From Symbiodinium natans (lineage: Eukaryota > Sar > Dinophyceae > Suessiales > Symbiodiniaceae), in NCBI GenBank assembly GCA_905221605.1, contig CAJNDS010002283.1:455002-519001 (forward strand): a stretch of DNA of 64,000 nt. The letters are read 5' to 3'. The translations under genes and the position numbers were made by a program. The notes under the pieces were generated by a model. That model searched no databases. It saw only the letters and a list, made by a program, of their open reading frames with translations, and was not told the origin of the DNA. How positions within the stretch are numbered: position 1 is the stretch's first letter; each line of letters begins with the position of its first letter. Shown here piece by piece: positions 1 to 10,818 of the stretch.

Positions 1-131
1 GGGTTTAGGGTTTAGGGTTTAGGGTTTAGGGTTAGGTTTAGGGTTTAGGGTTTAGGGTTTAGGGTTTAGGGTTTAGGGTTTAGGGTTTAGGGTTTAGGGT
101 TTAGGGTTTAGGGTTTAGGGTTTAGGGTTTA
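1..131 (+). repeat. Interstitial telomeric array (TTTAGGG)n
   Basis: About 18 head-to-tail TTTAGGG units with one short unit near base 34. The G-rich strand reads away from the window start. A true left chromosome end would show CCCTAAA on this strand, so this is not a capped terminus in this orientation. Confidence 0.95.
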
Positions 132-1074
132 TGATCGGCTGTGTTTTCAAAGGCGAAGGCAGGGCCATCCGGTTGTGGGCTTTGAATTTGTTGGGTTTAG
201 GAAGCTTTCAGGGTTTAGGGTTTAGAGCCTTAGGGTGTTGGAGCTTTGGTTGAAAGGATAGTTTGGAATTCTCTTGAGTTTAGGGTTTAGGGCTCTGACC
301 TTTATACAGGTTTTTGGGTTTTCCACCTTCTGGGGTCCTTGCCATAAGGGGAACCCTACTAGTTGGGGGTCGAAAGTGGGGAGTTTATCGTACACCCCCG
401 TTTAGCGTTTGTGGTTCAGTGTCTGGGATGTAGGGCCTTAACCTAGATGCTCATACCACTCTCCTCCCAATGCTCTTGCATTCCCGGGGAAAAGAAACAG
501 CTATCCATAAATCCTGAACCCTATTAAGGACCAACCGAGCCCCAAAATAAAGTATCATATACCCTATACTGCTATAGTGCTTATTCGGGTTTCTTGAACC
601 ATAAACCTTTTCGGGCTCACTTGGTGCTTAGGGACCCGAAGCCCGAAATCCTCAGACGAGGTGGTTGGCCGGGCGTTCCAATCCCGGCGGCCCGTGTCGG
701 TCTTGAACTGGCGTGGGCACCAAGCCCCAGGGGTCATAGACTACGTACACTAAACCCTCAACCCTCAAACCCTAAACCCTAAACCCTAAACCCTTGGTAG
801 CCCAGTGGTGCCCTGTACTCGTTTGGGGAGTTCATGGTATGGTGTTTGGGTTCTGGGAGCGAGCTTGGATCATACACTGCCGGTTCTGGCCCCAAATCCC
901 CAAACCCTGCGATGACCTGCATTCTCCGTATTCTCCATTTCCCGACCACCCCTAGCCCTAAACCCTAGCCCTAAACCCTAAACCCCTAACCCTTAACCCT
1001 TAACCCGTAACCCTTAAACCTAAACCCTAAACCCTACACCCCACCCCCTAAACCCTAAACCCTCTTGCAAGTGA
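132..1074. other. Repeat mosaic without a recognised gene
   Basis: Holds degenerate telomere-like runs (200-300, 750-795, 950-1055), part of an inverted-repeat element at about 317-372 (family with GGGGTCCTTG), and a family-8 element at about 527-628 with ends TAAGGACCAA and TTGGTGCTTA around a TATCATATACCC core. A 62-codon open frame at 594-782 runs through this element and is not taken as a gene. Confidence 0.6.
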
Positions 1075-3028
1075 TCGCCTCTCCTCAGGTCCTTGCGCCA
1101 GGAGGACGGGTGGCTTGGGATGCTCTCAGGGCGTCGAAGCTGCGAGCGTGTAGGAACTGAACCCTAAACCCGAAACCCTAAGCCCTAAACCCTGGTCCTA
1201 TACCCTAAACCCTAAACCCTACACCCTAAACCCTAAACCCTAAACCCTAAACCCTAAACCTAGGCTCTAAGCCCTGAGCCCTAAGGAAGCCCGAAGCCCT
1301 AGCTCTAAGGCTGGAACTATCTCCAGTTTCATCAGGCTTTGGTGCTGAAGGCCGTGGTAGGCCCTAAAACCTACTGCGAGGCACTGCGAGGAGTCTTAAA
1401 ACTTAAAACACAAAAAACGCCCTAATCCTGTCAATGCCTGACAAGCCCCTCATCCAGAGTGCCTCAAAAGCCCGCAATCCAGAGAACCCCAAACCCCAAA
1501 CCCCAAACCCTAAACCCTAAACCCTAAACCCTAAACTCCTTCGCAGGAGTTTACCCACCTTCGGCTCAGCGTCCTTCCCTATTCCTGGGACCCGCGCTTC
1601 GTCTACAGGGAGGCCGGGCTGGATGCATTTCTGGGAGGGCAGGGCACTGTAAACCCTTTAGGGTTTAGGGTTTCGGGTTTAGGGTTTGGGGTTTAGGGTT
1701 TAGGGTTTGGGGTTTAGGGTTTAGGGTTTGGGGTTTCGGGTTTAGGGTTTAGGGTTTAGGGTTTAGGGTCTAAGGTCTAGGGTCTAGGGTTTAGGGTTTA
1801 GGGTTTACGGTTTAGGGGTTACCCTAAGGGTCCATGTACCTAAATAGGGAAGACTTGGGCCTTCAGGTTCTTCCTATGTAAGGACTTTCGGGCCCAAGTA
1901 TACAAGAATAAGGTGCATGGACCCTTAGGGCTATCAACACCAAACCCTAAACGCCAGGCAGCATGGTGGAGTATTACGTGCCCATCAGCCTTCCAGTTCA
2001 TCTATGCTGGATGAGAATACGTGTTTTGGGATGTCTTCTTTTGAGAGATTCAACCCTGAACCCCAAGCTCTAAACACACAAAACCCTAAACCCAAGCCCT
2101 AAGCTCCAAACCCTACCTCGACTCCCTTGTCCAGGATTGCCGTCAGCGCCCCGATGACGTTCTCCTCGAGGCGGGCTTAGGGTTTAGGGTTAGGGTTTAG
2201 GGGCCTTGGGGTTGTATGTAGCTTGTAGGCGAAGGCTCGCATGCATTCTGAAGTGGCTTGTGTAGTGTAGGGTTTAGTGAGATTTTGCAATCCCTCGACA
2301 GTCTGCTTCAGCTTTGCTGCTGTCCCAAGGCCCAAATATCGATTACCCCAAAACCCGACACCCTAAGCTCCCCCTGATACCCTCAGCCCTAAACCCCAAA
2401 CCCTAAACCCTAAGCCCTAAGCCCTAAACCCTAAACCCTAAGCCTAAACACTAAAATGCCCATAGTTCAGAAGCCAGAAGCCCCCTACAAAGCTACGTTT
2501 CCAGGCCCAGCTTCTCACAGAGATGAACCCATCGGCCGAGCCCTCAGGGGCTTTCCGCGCAAGAATGGGTTTAGGGTTTAGGGTTTAGGGTTTCGGGTTA
2601 GGGTTTAGGGTTTAGGGTTTAGGGTTTAGGGTTTAGGGTTTAGGGTTTAGGGTTTAGGGTTAGGGTTGAGGGTCGTGGAGTGTAGGCAATTTGAGGGTTT
2701 GGGGTTTACAGGGTTTTGGTGGGGGGGCGGCCCAGAGGCGTTCGAGTCTGAAGCCGCCGGCCATGTTGCAACCCGATATGCCCAAAACGGCGCGACAATA
2801 GCCATCCCTAAGGGCCTCTAAGGGGTTTTAGGGTTTAGGGTTTAGGGTTTAGGGTATAGGGTTTCCAACTAAGGACGAGGGCTGGCAGCTGAGATCCTGA
2901 GCAAAGGGCGCAAGCACCTCAAGAAACACAACCCGCCAACAAGCAAGACTATAGCACAGGGAGCCGCACTGCGTGTAGAGGCGGTGGTAACACTGGGTTC
3001 GGTTCGAAGCCGCCCGAAGGCAGTCTGA
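1075..3028 (+). CDS. Candidate seven-exon gene split by telomere-like introns
   Basis: Proposed exons: about 1075/1089-1145, 1547-1648, 2135-2181, 2302-2329, 2466-2568, 2736-2813, 2874-3028 (TGA). Exon 2 reads EFTHLRLSVLPYSWDPRF and is bounded by CGCAG|G and GTAAAC. The last three exons join in frame: GT donor GTTTAGGG at 2569 to acceptor CCCAG at 2735 (phase 1), then a GC donor at 2814 to CTAAG|G at 2873 (phase 1). They give a polar product with segments GATIAIPKGRGLAAEILSKG and KHLKKHNPPTSKTIAQGAAL. No family was recognised. The last three exons are better supported than the first four, where a GC donor at 1146 and a 28-nt exon must be assumed. A family-1 element sits in the intron at 1822-1930. 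Confidence 0.45.
1822..1930. mobile_element. Family-1 short inverted-repeat element, 109 bp
   Basis: Begins CCCTAAGGGTCCATGTACCT and ends with the inverted copy. The ends are near-perfect inverted repeats and the inside has the shared motif ACTTGGGCC. Same length as the copies at 7462, 13409 and 60339. The flanking trinucleotides (TTA/CTA) differ by one base. Confidence 0.85.
2569..2735 (+). repeat. Telomeric array forming a proposed intron
   Basis: Starts GTTTAGGG immediately after an open exon and runs as TTTAGGG to about 2667, then G-rich degenerate sequence to GGCCCAG. Removing 2569-2735 joins codon G|AG in frame. The array supplies the GT donor. Confidence 0.5.
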
Positions 3029-3257
3029 CAATGAACCCCAAAACCCCAAAACCGTAAACCCCAAACCCCCGTAAATTATAAGCCCTAAACCCCCAAAACT
3101 CCCCCAAAAACCTTCCCCAAAACCCCAAACAGCCCAAAAGCCCCTGAGGTTTGCCTGGAGGAGGAGTAAACCCTAAGCGCTAGCCTCCCTAAACCCCAAA
3201 GAAACAAAAAACCCTACCAAACCCTAAACCCTAAACCCTAAAACCCCTTAAAAGCCC
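3029..3257. repeat. CCCTAAA-type tracts between two copies of a 31-bp host segment
   Basis: Degenerate CCCTAAA repeats. The segment ending CTGGAGGAGGAG occurs at 3136-3166 and again at 3250-3281 with a few differences, on either side of a CCCTAAA tract, suggesting a target duplication around the inserted repeat. Confidence 0.6.
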
Positions 3258-3333
3258 CTTGAGGTCTGGCTGGAGGAGGAGGGCCAAGAAGCCGAGATCG
3301 GCTTGAGCCGGCTGCTCGCCGCCCGGGGCCTGG
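3258..3333 (+). CDS. Exon-like segment, unrecognised protein
   Basis: Open segment LEVWLEEEGQEAEIGLSRLL then AARGL, ending CTG G|GTTTAGGG so that the array supplies a GT donor. Left boundary uncertain: the preceding bases are the second copy of the 31-bp duplication. Acidic then leucine-rich, helix-like. No partner exon assigned. Confidence 0.35.
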
Positions 3334-3518
3334 GTTTAGGGTTTAGGGTTTAGAGGGTTTAGAGGGTTTAGAGGGTTTAGAGGGTTTAGAGGGTTTAGAG
3401 GGTTTAGAGGGTTTAGAGGGTTTAGAGGGTTTTTAGGGTTTTTAGGGTTTTTAGGGTTTTCAGGGTTTTTGGGGTTTTTGGGGTTTTGGGGTTTGTTGTG
3501 TTTTTTTTTTTTTTTTTT

Positions 3519-3581
<63 letters not shown>

Positions 3582-4032
3582 GGTTTAGCGGGCAGGGTTT
3601 TGGGGTTTTTGCGGGTAATAAGGGTTTTTGTTGGGGGCTAGGGGGTTTTGGAGGTTTTTTTTTTTGGGGGGGGGGGGCTTTAGGGCTGTAGGGGCTTTAG
3701 GGGCTTTAGGGGCGTTAATTAGGGGCTTTAGGGTTCAAGGATATAGGTTTGGGGCAGTTTCGGGGCTTAGGGTTGAAGGGTCTGGGTTCATAGCCCCAAG
3801 CTAGCAACCCAACCCAGCTCGAAACTGGCCTGGTTTTTTTGTCTATCGGCCCCGATTTATAGAACTTGTTGTGGCCCATGGTCTTGTGGTCTCTACCTAC
3901 TAGTTTTGCAACCCTCAACCCTAAACCCAAAGGGTTTAAAGGGTTCGAGCCCTAAGCCCTAAACCCTAAACCCTAAACCCTAAACCCGAAACCCTAAACC
4001 CTAAACCCTAAACCCTAAACCCTAAACCCTAG
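3334..4032. repeat. Variant telomeric blocks and a poly-T tract
   Basis: TTTAGGG passes into a uniform 9-bp variant (TTTAGAGGG, about 3347-3430), then T-rich GGGTTTTTA sequence, a poly-T run at about 3501-3579 with two interruptions, a G-run near 3670 and a CCCTAAA array at about 3957-4032. A 71-codon minus-strand frame at 3715-3930 is open but has no supporting motif. Confidence 0.8.
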
Positions 4033-4988
4033 ACGGAGTTCGCACGTGAGGCTCATCCCCAGCCGGAGCGGCCCCATTGGCACAAGGGCTTCTACAGCAA
4101 GCCCTTCAAGGACACGAGAGCCGGGCTCACGGGGTCTCGCGTTTGGGTGGTCCCGAAACCCTAAACCCTAAACCCGAAACCCTAAACCCTAAACCCTAAA
4201 CCACATAGCAAGTGCCCCCTAGGAAAACTCCCGAAGCAACGCAACTCCCTGCTACCAGGGATCTCTTTTCCTGGCGTCAGGGTTTTGCTGCCAGGGTTGC
4301 GGTGTCTGTTGTGGCTTCTCTGCGGATGCAAGCGGGGCTGGTTTTTTCAGCAGCTGCCGCAAAACCCTAACCCTAAACTAAACCCTAAGCCGCAAAGCCA
4401 GTACAAGTACCCTGCACCCCGAAATCCCTCCGCCCAACAAAGAAAGATCCGAAACCTTACCCTATAGGGCTTTTTCATCTGTTTTGGGGCCCCAAAAAGG
4501 CCTTAGTATTTGGTCTTGGGCCCTGAACCCCAAACCCCAAACCCCAAACCTAAACCCTAAACCCCAAACCCCAAACCCCAAACTCCACACTCTAAACCCT
4601 AACCCTAAACCCTAAACCCTAAACCCTAAACCCTAAACCCTAAACCCTAAACCCTAAACCCTAACCCTGTGTCCAGGACCATGTCAAGCGGGCGCGCGAG
4701 GGCCTTCCCGGAGCCGGCCACTGCGAGTGGCATCGCTGGCAGAGGCGACATGACAGGTGTTGCTTCGGCCTTAGGGTTCAGGGTTCAGGGTTTAGGGTTT
4801 AGGGTTTAGGGTTAGGGTTTAAGGTTTAGGGTTTAGGGTTAGCCCTAAACTCGAAACTCTAAACCCTAAACCCTGAACGCAAGGGGTTTCGTGGGATTCG
4901 GGACTGAACTTGCTTGGGCTTCCCTCATCATCTGTGGGTTGACTACAGCATGACCTCGTTCATCCCTATCCCCAACAGCAAAGTTTGA
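4033..4988 (+). CDS. Candidate three-exon gene, unrecognised product
   Basis: Exons 4033-4140, 4677-4756 and 4949-4988 (TGA). Exon 1 follows CCCTAG| at the edge of a CCCTAAA array and encodes a polar segment with HWHKGFYSKPFKDTR; the donor is GTTTGGGTGG. Exon 2 follows GTGTCCAG| and has HVKRAREGLPGAGHCEWHRW. It ends at AG|GTGTTG in phase 2 and joins ACTACAG|C ATG in frame to a short C terminus ending SFIPIPNSKV. Both introns carry long telomeric arrays (4530-4668 C-rich; 4770-4842 G-rich). Basic, His/Trp-rich; no domain recognised. Confidence 0.45.
4530..4668 (-). repeat. CCCTAAA array with a CCCCAAA variant block
   Basis: CCCCAAA units at 4530-4590, then about nine perfect CCCTAAA units, lying in the proposed second-to-last intron of the gene at 4033-4988. 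Confidence 0.9.
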
Positions 4989-5286
4989 GTTTTCGCCCAT
5001 GGGTTGACCCCAAACCCTAAGCCCTAAGCCCTATAAACACTAAACTTTAACCCTAAACCCTAAACCCTAAACCCTGAGCCCTAAACCCTAAGATTGCCTG
5101 GCTGAGTTAGGTCGTTGGTCTCATGATTCATGTGTCCTGGGCGTTTGGCTTTCCCTTCTGGGAAGGTTGTGGTGTGCCATCCCCTTCTATGAAGAAACAC
5201 TTAGTAGCTGAGTGAGTACACGTTACACTTTTTAGGATACTATAACCCCCCTATAAAACTGAAAGTGTACACTTTTTGGAGGCTTA

Positions 5287-5616
5287 TGAGCCCAGCAACC
5301 ACGAACACGGCGCGCGATGCGTTCGGGTGCGCACGGGGGTCCTTGAGTTTCATGATGCGCCTGAGATTCAATCAGTTTTTTGTTCTTCTTGCCTTTTCCT
5401 ACTTTCCGCATGCGGGGGTTTCCGAATTTAGGAAGGGGGGGGGTACCTTGTTGGGGTCCTTGTTGCAAGGAATCCTACTACTCGGGGTATACACTAGGGG
5501 TCCCCTGTTTTTTCGTAAAGCCCCATGCCTTCTACGACTCGACACGCGCACGCGTGCAAATGGATATAGGATGGACGTGGGGCTTGGCATCACTAGGCAC
5601 ATCAGAATCTTCGTAA
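5287..5616 (+). CDS. Candidate two-exon gene with an inverted-repeat-element intron
   Basis: Exon 1 5287-5417 starts at ATG and encodes MSPATTNTARDAFGCARGSL followed by a short hydrophobic stretch FFVLLAFSYF. Exon 2 5521-5616 encodes PHAFYDSTRARVQMDIGWTW and ends TAA. The intron 5418-5520 starts GTTTCCGAATTTAGG and ends CGTAAAG| and is a copy of a dispersed element also seen near 8.44, 28.38 and 61.34 kb. The join is phase 0 and gives 75 residues. An unspliced 130-codon frame also runs through the region and is the main alternative. No family recognised. Confidence 0.45.
5418..5520 (+). mobile_element. Family-5 element acting as a proposed intron, 103 bp
   Basis: GTTTCCGAA start, GGTACCTTGTTGGGGTCCTT core, TTTTTCGTAAAG end. 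The same start is seen at 61336 (GTTTCCGAAATTAGGGG) and the same core at 8441 and 28381. Its own ends supply GT and AG. Confidence 0.55.
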
Positions 5617-5999
5617 TCAGACGGAGGCGGTATAAGGGATCTTGGGGGGCACAGTAGCCCATTTTTGAGGGTAGTTTCATGGGCCCTTCATATTGTCCCT
5701 AACCTCCTTTAAAGGGTTCTGATGTACGCACTCTTACTTTGTAAAGGGTATACAAGGGGTAGAAAAGTGGTACCGTTTTGAGGGCCCATGCGAAGGGACT
5801 ATGTAACTACCCTTAGACCTTTGCTATCCACAGCAAGTTGCGTACCTTCCCTGGTTACGAGAACCTAGCTCTCCTCGACACTCTCCCGGACGTGAACCCT
5901 GAATGATTTCAACAAATCCTACTCTGTCCCCAAGGCAAAGCCCTAAACCCCTAAACTAAACCCTAAACCCATCAAATTAAGCCCTAAACCCTAAAGGCC

Positions 6000-6073
<74 letters not shown>

Positions 6074-6154
6074 ACCCTAAACCCTAAACCCTAAACCCTA
6101 AACCCTAAACCCTAAACCCTAAACCCTAAACCCTAAACTGCAACTGGAAGCCAG
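5617..6154. other. Repeat mosaic with one exon-like segment
   Basis: At 5834-5906 an open segment after TCCACAG| reads KLRTFPGYENLALLDTLPDV and ends TGA; bases 5871-5925 recur in diverged form at about 34073-34125, so this may be a repeat rather than a gene. A uniform CCCTCAA block (about 6001-6072) passes into CCCTAAA (6073-6138). Confidence 0.5.
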
Positions 6155-6223
6155 GTCTACACCGCTCTCCGAAGCCTCGCGCGTGGCCGCCGCAATGGCA
6201 GCCAATCCCCCGAGGTGGATGGA
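6155..6223 (+). CDS. Exon-like segment between arrays
   Basis: After GAAGCCAG| the frame reads STPLSEASRVAAAMAANPPR then WM and ends at GA|GTTTGGGG, a GT donor supplied by the following telomere-like array. Alanine-rich and helix-like; function unknown. A second frame is also open, so the reading frame is not certain. Confidence 0.35.
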
Positions 6224-7141
6224 GTTTGGGGTTTAGGGTTTAGGGTTTAGGGTTTAGGGTTTAGGGTTTACGGTTTACGGTTTAGGGTTTAGGGTTTGGG
6301 CTTGCTTCGGGCTTAGGGCTTCGGGCTTAGGGCTTCGGGCTTAGGGCGTAGGGCTTTGGGCTTCGGGCTTAGGGCTTAGGGCTTTAGGGTTTCAAGCTGA
6401 GAGTGTTGGGGGGGGGGGGGGGACGGATTGCTGAGGATATGGGGCTGTGGGTTATGTACATTTTTTCAAGTTTGGGATTGAGGTTTTAAGATTTAGGGCT
6501 TTGGGATTTAGGGTTTTTAGGTACCCTTGCTTCAGAGGCTCCGCAATAGTTCCCAGGCTGCCCTGAACTGGAGAGCTGCCCATGTGTTCTTTGTGGTGCT
6601 TTACTGTAACTTTAGATCCTTAGCCTTTTTGGGTTTATTGGGTTTTCTAGTAAGGCAGCTAAAAATTAATTTATAGCTACCCTCCTAAGTGCAGCCAAGT
6701 GTCGGTCGGTCTCTGCGTCTCTGTCTGCATCTGCGATGCAGTCTGCTTCTGTGTGTTTCTGAGCCTGTCTCTCCGCAGTGTTTCTGTCTGTGTGTACCTT
6801 ATATAGGCCAAAAGGGCGCCCGTGTTATTCCTAGGTTACTGGGGTCTAGTCTAGTGACACAGGCCGCATGTGTTTCTTGTTTTGGGTGGATGAGGTGAAG
6901 CCCTCAGGAAGTGGTTGAAGCAGTTTTTTCACAGCAACAGGGCTCGAGCTGCATCTACGTACTGACCTTGTGTCATTTTTGTAGTGTCTCCTGCTTATCT
7001 ATATAGGATGCCCTTTGAGGAGCCCCACCCTTGGCCCATGGCCCTAAACCCTAAACCCTAAACCCTAAACCCTAAACCCCAAACCCTAAACCCTAAACCC
7101 GACACGCCCAAGCCCTATCCGCCGCATGAAGGCCTGCCGCC
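6224..7141. other. Telomere-like arrays and a family-3 repeat
   Basis: GTTTAGGG array 6224-6297, then TTCGGGC/TTAGGGC variants to 6390 and a G-run. A family-3 repeat (about 6597-6698, GCTTTACTGTAACTTTAGAT to AGTGCAGCCAAG) is about 100 bp and recurs at 12154-12254. CCCTAAA array at 7042-7100. The 69-codon frame at 6689-6898 is not supported. Confidence 0.7.
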
Positions 7142-7222
7142 CCTGAGGAGGAGGAGGAGGACGAGGAGATGCCGGGTGATTTTCCCGGGCGGGAGATATG
7201 GGATTTATGGGCTCGAAAGTAC
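7142..7222 (+). CDS. Exon-like acidic segment
   Basis: Open frame with a Glu run then DEEMPGDFPGREIWDLWARK, followed by a C-run. Boundaries are not fixed. Low-complexity acidic start; no family recognised. Confidence 0.3.
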
Positions 7223-8286
7223 CCCCCCCCCCTGCTGCCCCGGAAACTCCCCCAAATCTCAGGGCAGGGTCTAGGGTTTAGGGTTTAGGGTTTAGGGTTT
7301 AGGGTTTAGGGTTTAGGGTTTAGGGTTTAGGGCTTAGGGCTTAGGGCTTAGGGCTTAGGCTTTGAGGGCTTCTATAGGGCCCAGGATGAACCATCCCGAA
7401 GGCCAACAGGACACCCCAAAGAAATGGCTTGACGCCCAAAGCCCACAGCTTGACTTCGTATCCCTAAGGGTCCATGTACCTAAATAGGGAATACTTGGGC
7501 CTTAAAGTACTTCCTATTTTGGGACTTTGGGGCTCAAGTATACAATAATAAGGTACATGGACCCTTAGGGTATCGCGTTGGGCTTTGGAGTGCTGTACGA
7601 TGCTGTACGTTAATACTCTTTTGGGTTGTGGGTTCCGATTATCCCTACTTATACCGAAGAAGAGTATATACCTCTTTTTTTTCAGGGTCTGCTCCAAAGT
7701 AGGGAGTACGGGAGTCCCGGAGGGTCCATTTGTAGTACTATTGTGGAAGTCGGTACCCAAAAACCATGCTAAATAGGGTTTTGGGTACCTAATTCCATAA
7801 TAGTACTACAAACTTATGGTCCCTAGTATAGGTATACTAGAATAGCACTGGTTCAAGGTTTAGGGCTTCAGGGCTTTGGGGCTTCAGGGCTTGTGGGTGT
7901 TAGGGCTTTAATGCGGTTGGGATCCTCAGGTTTGAAGGTTTCGGGTTTCCATTGCTCGCTGGGTTTTGGGGCTTTGGGGTCTGGAGCTGGTATGCGCGTG
8001 AGGTGTTGCTTGTGTGCTAAGCCCTCATAATTCCCAACACCTAAACGCTAAAGCCCTAAACCCTAAACTGTATGGGGTTTAGGGCCTTGACCCGAAAGCC
8101 TCATTGGCCATTCCGGAAAAAAGAAACACAACATGCCTAAGCCCTACACTCTGGAGCTTTTGCAGCAGGTGCGCACCAGAAAATTCCGCCATGGGAGAAG
8201 TGGGGATGCGGGCAGGGGGATTCTAAGTTCAGATTCGCGATTTAGGGGTGTTCGGGTTTACCCCAAACCCCAAACCTTAAGCCCTC
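7223..8286. other. Repeat mosaic
   Basis: TTTAGGG array 7265-7330 passing into uniform TTAGGGC, the family-1 element at 7462-7570, and degenerate G-rich telomere-like sequence. The 98-codon minus-strand frame at 7464-7760 runs along the element and is rejected. Confidence 0.7.
7462..7570. mobile_element. Family-1 short inverted-repeat element, 109 bp, TAT duplication
   Basis: CCCTAAGGGTCCATGTACCT start and inverted end, flanked on both sides by TAT, consistent with a 3-bp target duplication. Confidence 0.88.
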
Positions 8287-8373
8287 AGAGGAACCACCGC
8301 CGCTGGTGAGCCACGAATGACTCGTCGCCCCGAAGCGTGCGAAAACTGCCGAGAGCGGGGTGGTGCCTCCAGG
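8287..8373 (+). CDS. Exon-like segment, Cys-containing
   Basis: A frame containing MTRRPEACENCRERGGASR ends AGG|GTGCGA before a telomere-like array. CxxC pair. The start is uncertain (a GTGAGC-type donor lies at 8305). Low confidence; no family. Confidence 0.28.
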
Positions 8374-9872
8374 GTGCGAATTTGTTCGGGTTTAGGGTTT
8401 AGGGTTTCGGGTTTAGGGCTTGGGGTTTAGGGTTTAGGGTTACCTTATTGGGGTCCTTGCCATTGGATACTATTGGGCGGTTTACATTTGGGGTCCCCTA
8501 TTGTCGTATAGCCCCATATGGCTTAGAGGCTTATAGGGTTTCGGGTTTCGGGTTTCGGGTTTCGGGTTTCGGGCACGGCCTAGCGCGTTTGGGGGGAAAG
8601 GGGATTTAGGGCTTCAGGGGCGTAGGGTTTTACCCTAGACCCTAAACCCCAAGCCCTAAACCCTCAACCCTTTTTGGCTCTGTGGATAGTCTTGCCGGTG
8701 ATCAGCAAATAAGCAACACCCCACCGTCGCCTCGATCCTTGTCAACTCTAACCCCTAAACCAAATCAGTCGGGGTTTAGGGTTTAGGGTTTAGGGCTAGG
8801 GTTTAGGGTTTAGGGCTGAGGGCTTAGGGTTTAGGGTATAGGGCTTAGGGTTTAGGACATTTGGGGGTTTCCGAAACTAGGGACTAGACTTTCTTGGGGA
8901 CTGTTTGGGTTTAGGGGGTCTATTATAGGGTTCCTAGGCTCGAAAGGGCTTGATTTCATCATATTCACCTTGCTTTCACGTCTTGTGTCATCCGCCATTG
9001 AGACTCAACCATGAGTTAGTGAGCGCTGTAGAAGGAAGCAATGGGATTATGACAGCATGTCTGAATTCTTCTGCGCTGCCAGCCAACCTCGATGGACTTG
9101 CATGCGTGTACACATGCAGGCAGAGGCCCTACTCACAGTGTAAGCACCGGATTTCCTGAGCAGACCATGACCAAGCATTTGCTGAGAGAATGTTTGCGAC
9201 ACGCCTTGGGGATTTAAACGAACCCCGAAAGTTTATTGGTCGGTATACCTTTTTTTTGGGGGGGGGCACACGGAGTGTATTTTCCAGGCAGGCCCCTATG
9301 AACTGCCATCCTGAACGAAAACCCTGAACCCAACCTCCATGTTGCGCTCGAGGCTTGCAAGGCCCCCCCAAGCCTTTCGGCTCGGAAGTCATGAACGTAC
9401 ATACAGAGTTGAGAGCTTTGTCATCGTCAGGAGAAGTCCCTAGACTATCCGGAAGCTTCCAACACAAACCATAGAGTTCACGATTGCAACACAACGGCGG
9501 TGGAAGCCACCCACAGTTCAGTTCAGTCAGCCCGTAACCAGCGCTCAAACCCAACACCAGGCCCAGCCCAACCAAGAGCAAGACCTGTACTTGCAGTTCT
9601 TTTTGTTTGGTGTGCCGAACTTTTCCTACGTACCATGTAATCAGAACATAATGTACCTCCAGAAAACGGAGCTACAACTGTCCAGCTACATTCAATGCAA
9701 TCGTCTCGACCCTATTTAAGCCACAAGCACTAAGGTGAGCCAAGAACAGGTTCCCTAAACCCAGCACCGTAAACCCTAAACCCCACACCCTAGCCTTAAA
9801 CCCTAAGCCCCAAACCCCAAACCCCAAACCCTTAAGGTACATGGACCCTCCGGGTTAGCCCCTGAAAGAGTG
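8374..9872. other. Repeat mosaic and 1 kb of non-array sequence
   Basis: Telomere-like runs at 8390-8440, 8530-8570 and 8770-8860, and a family-5 copy at about 8441-8520. From 8940 to 9770 there is no array; a 69-codon plus frame (8950-9159) and a 150-codon minus frame (9129-9581) overlap here with no recognisable domain. The right end of a family-1 element lies at about 9836-9858. Confidence 0.5.
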
Positions 9873-9956
9873 ATGTCCGATGGCGGAGACGGCGGGGATG
9901 GCGCAGACGGAGGCGCGGCAACAGCCGCCACCGAGGCCCGGCACCAGGGGCGTGAG
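9873..9956 (+). CDS. Exon-like Gly/Ala/Asp-rich segment
   Basis: ATG at 9873 opens MSDGGDGGDGADGGAATAAT then EARHQGRE, ending GAG|GTTAGGGGG so that a telomere-like tract supplies the donor. Low complexity. May be a first exon; no partner assigned. Confidence 0.35.
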
Positions 9957-10818
9957 GTTAGGGGGTTCAGGGCTTAGGGCTTAGGATTTAGGGTTTGTGG
10001 GTTCAGGGATTAGGGATAGAGTTGACCTAAAGGCTTATGATGTACCATGTTAGGGGGTGGCTACAACGATCCCCAAAAGGAACTACATTGGAGCTGTCAG
10101 GCAGGTCTAGGGTAAGCCTTCAGCCCCAAATGGCAAACCCTAAGCCTTAAACCGTTCAGGGTGCAGGGTCTAGGCTTAGCGCTGCGAGCTTCTTGGAGTC
10201 AGGAGCACGATATGAGGCGCAAGCTTGTTTAGGGTTTTTGGGTTTAGGGTTTAGGGTTTAGGGCTTAGGGTCCAACGCACAACATTTCTGTGACTTGAGA
10301 TATTGCCACTGGAGGTGCTCGGGTATGGGACGTCATTCGACCACGTTCCACGCACCACCTTGACTGCATGAGGACACCCTGCTGACACTTCAAAAGACAT
10401 CACATCATGTTTACACGGGTTGGGAGATATGAAAAATACGACTACTACGTAGTAAGAGTAATCATAGAAGCATCAACAAGAAGAAGATAGTAATTCTATA
10501 AAACGACTCGTAGCCACAACAATAGCTGCAACAACAATCCTAAACCCTAAACCCTAAACCCGAAACCCTAAACCCTAAACCCTAACCCCTAAACCCTAGA
10601 CCCTAAACCCTAAACCGTAAACCCTAAACCCTTAACCCTCAACCCTAACAGCACCAGCGATACTCGAGCCCAGAGTGTCTAAAACCACGGAAATTCTCAG
10701 CGTCCCTCCAAACCCCTATAAACCCCTAAACCCTAACCCCTAAAGCCCTAAACCCTAAACTTAAACCCTAAACCCTAAACCCTAAACCCTAAACCCTAAA
10801 CCCTAAACCCTAAACCAG
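9957..10818. other. Repeat mosaic
   Basis: Degenerate G-rich runs to 10270, about 250 bp of unassigned sequence, then CCCTAAA arrays at 10540-10635 and 10720-10815. Confidence 0.6.

Noticed and set aside
3715-3930. 71-codon minus-strand frame with a polar central part
   Set aside because: Looks partly protein-like but has no motif and no splice context I could tie to another exon.
9129-9581. 150-codon minus-strand frame
   Set aside because: No recognisable domain, irregular composition, and a competing plus-strand frame overlaps. Not strong enough to call.
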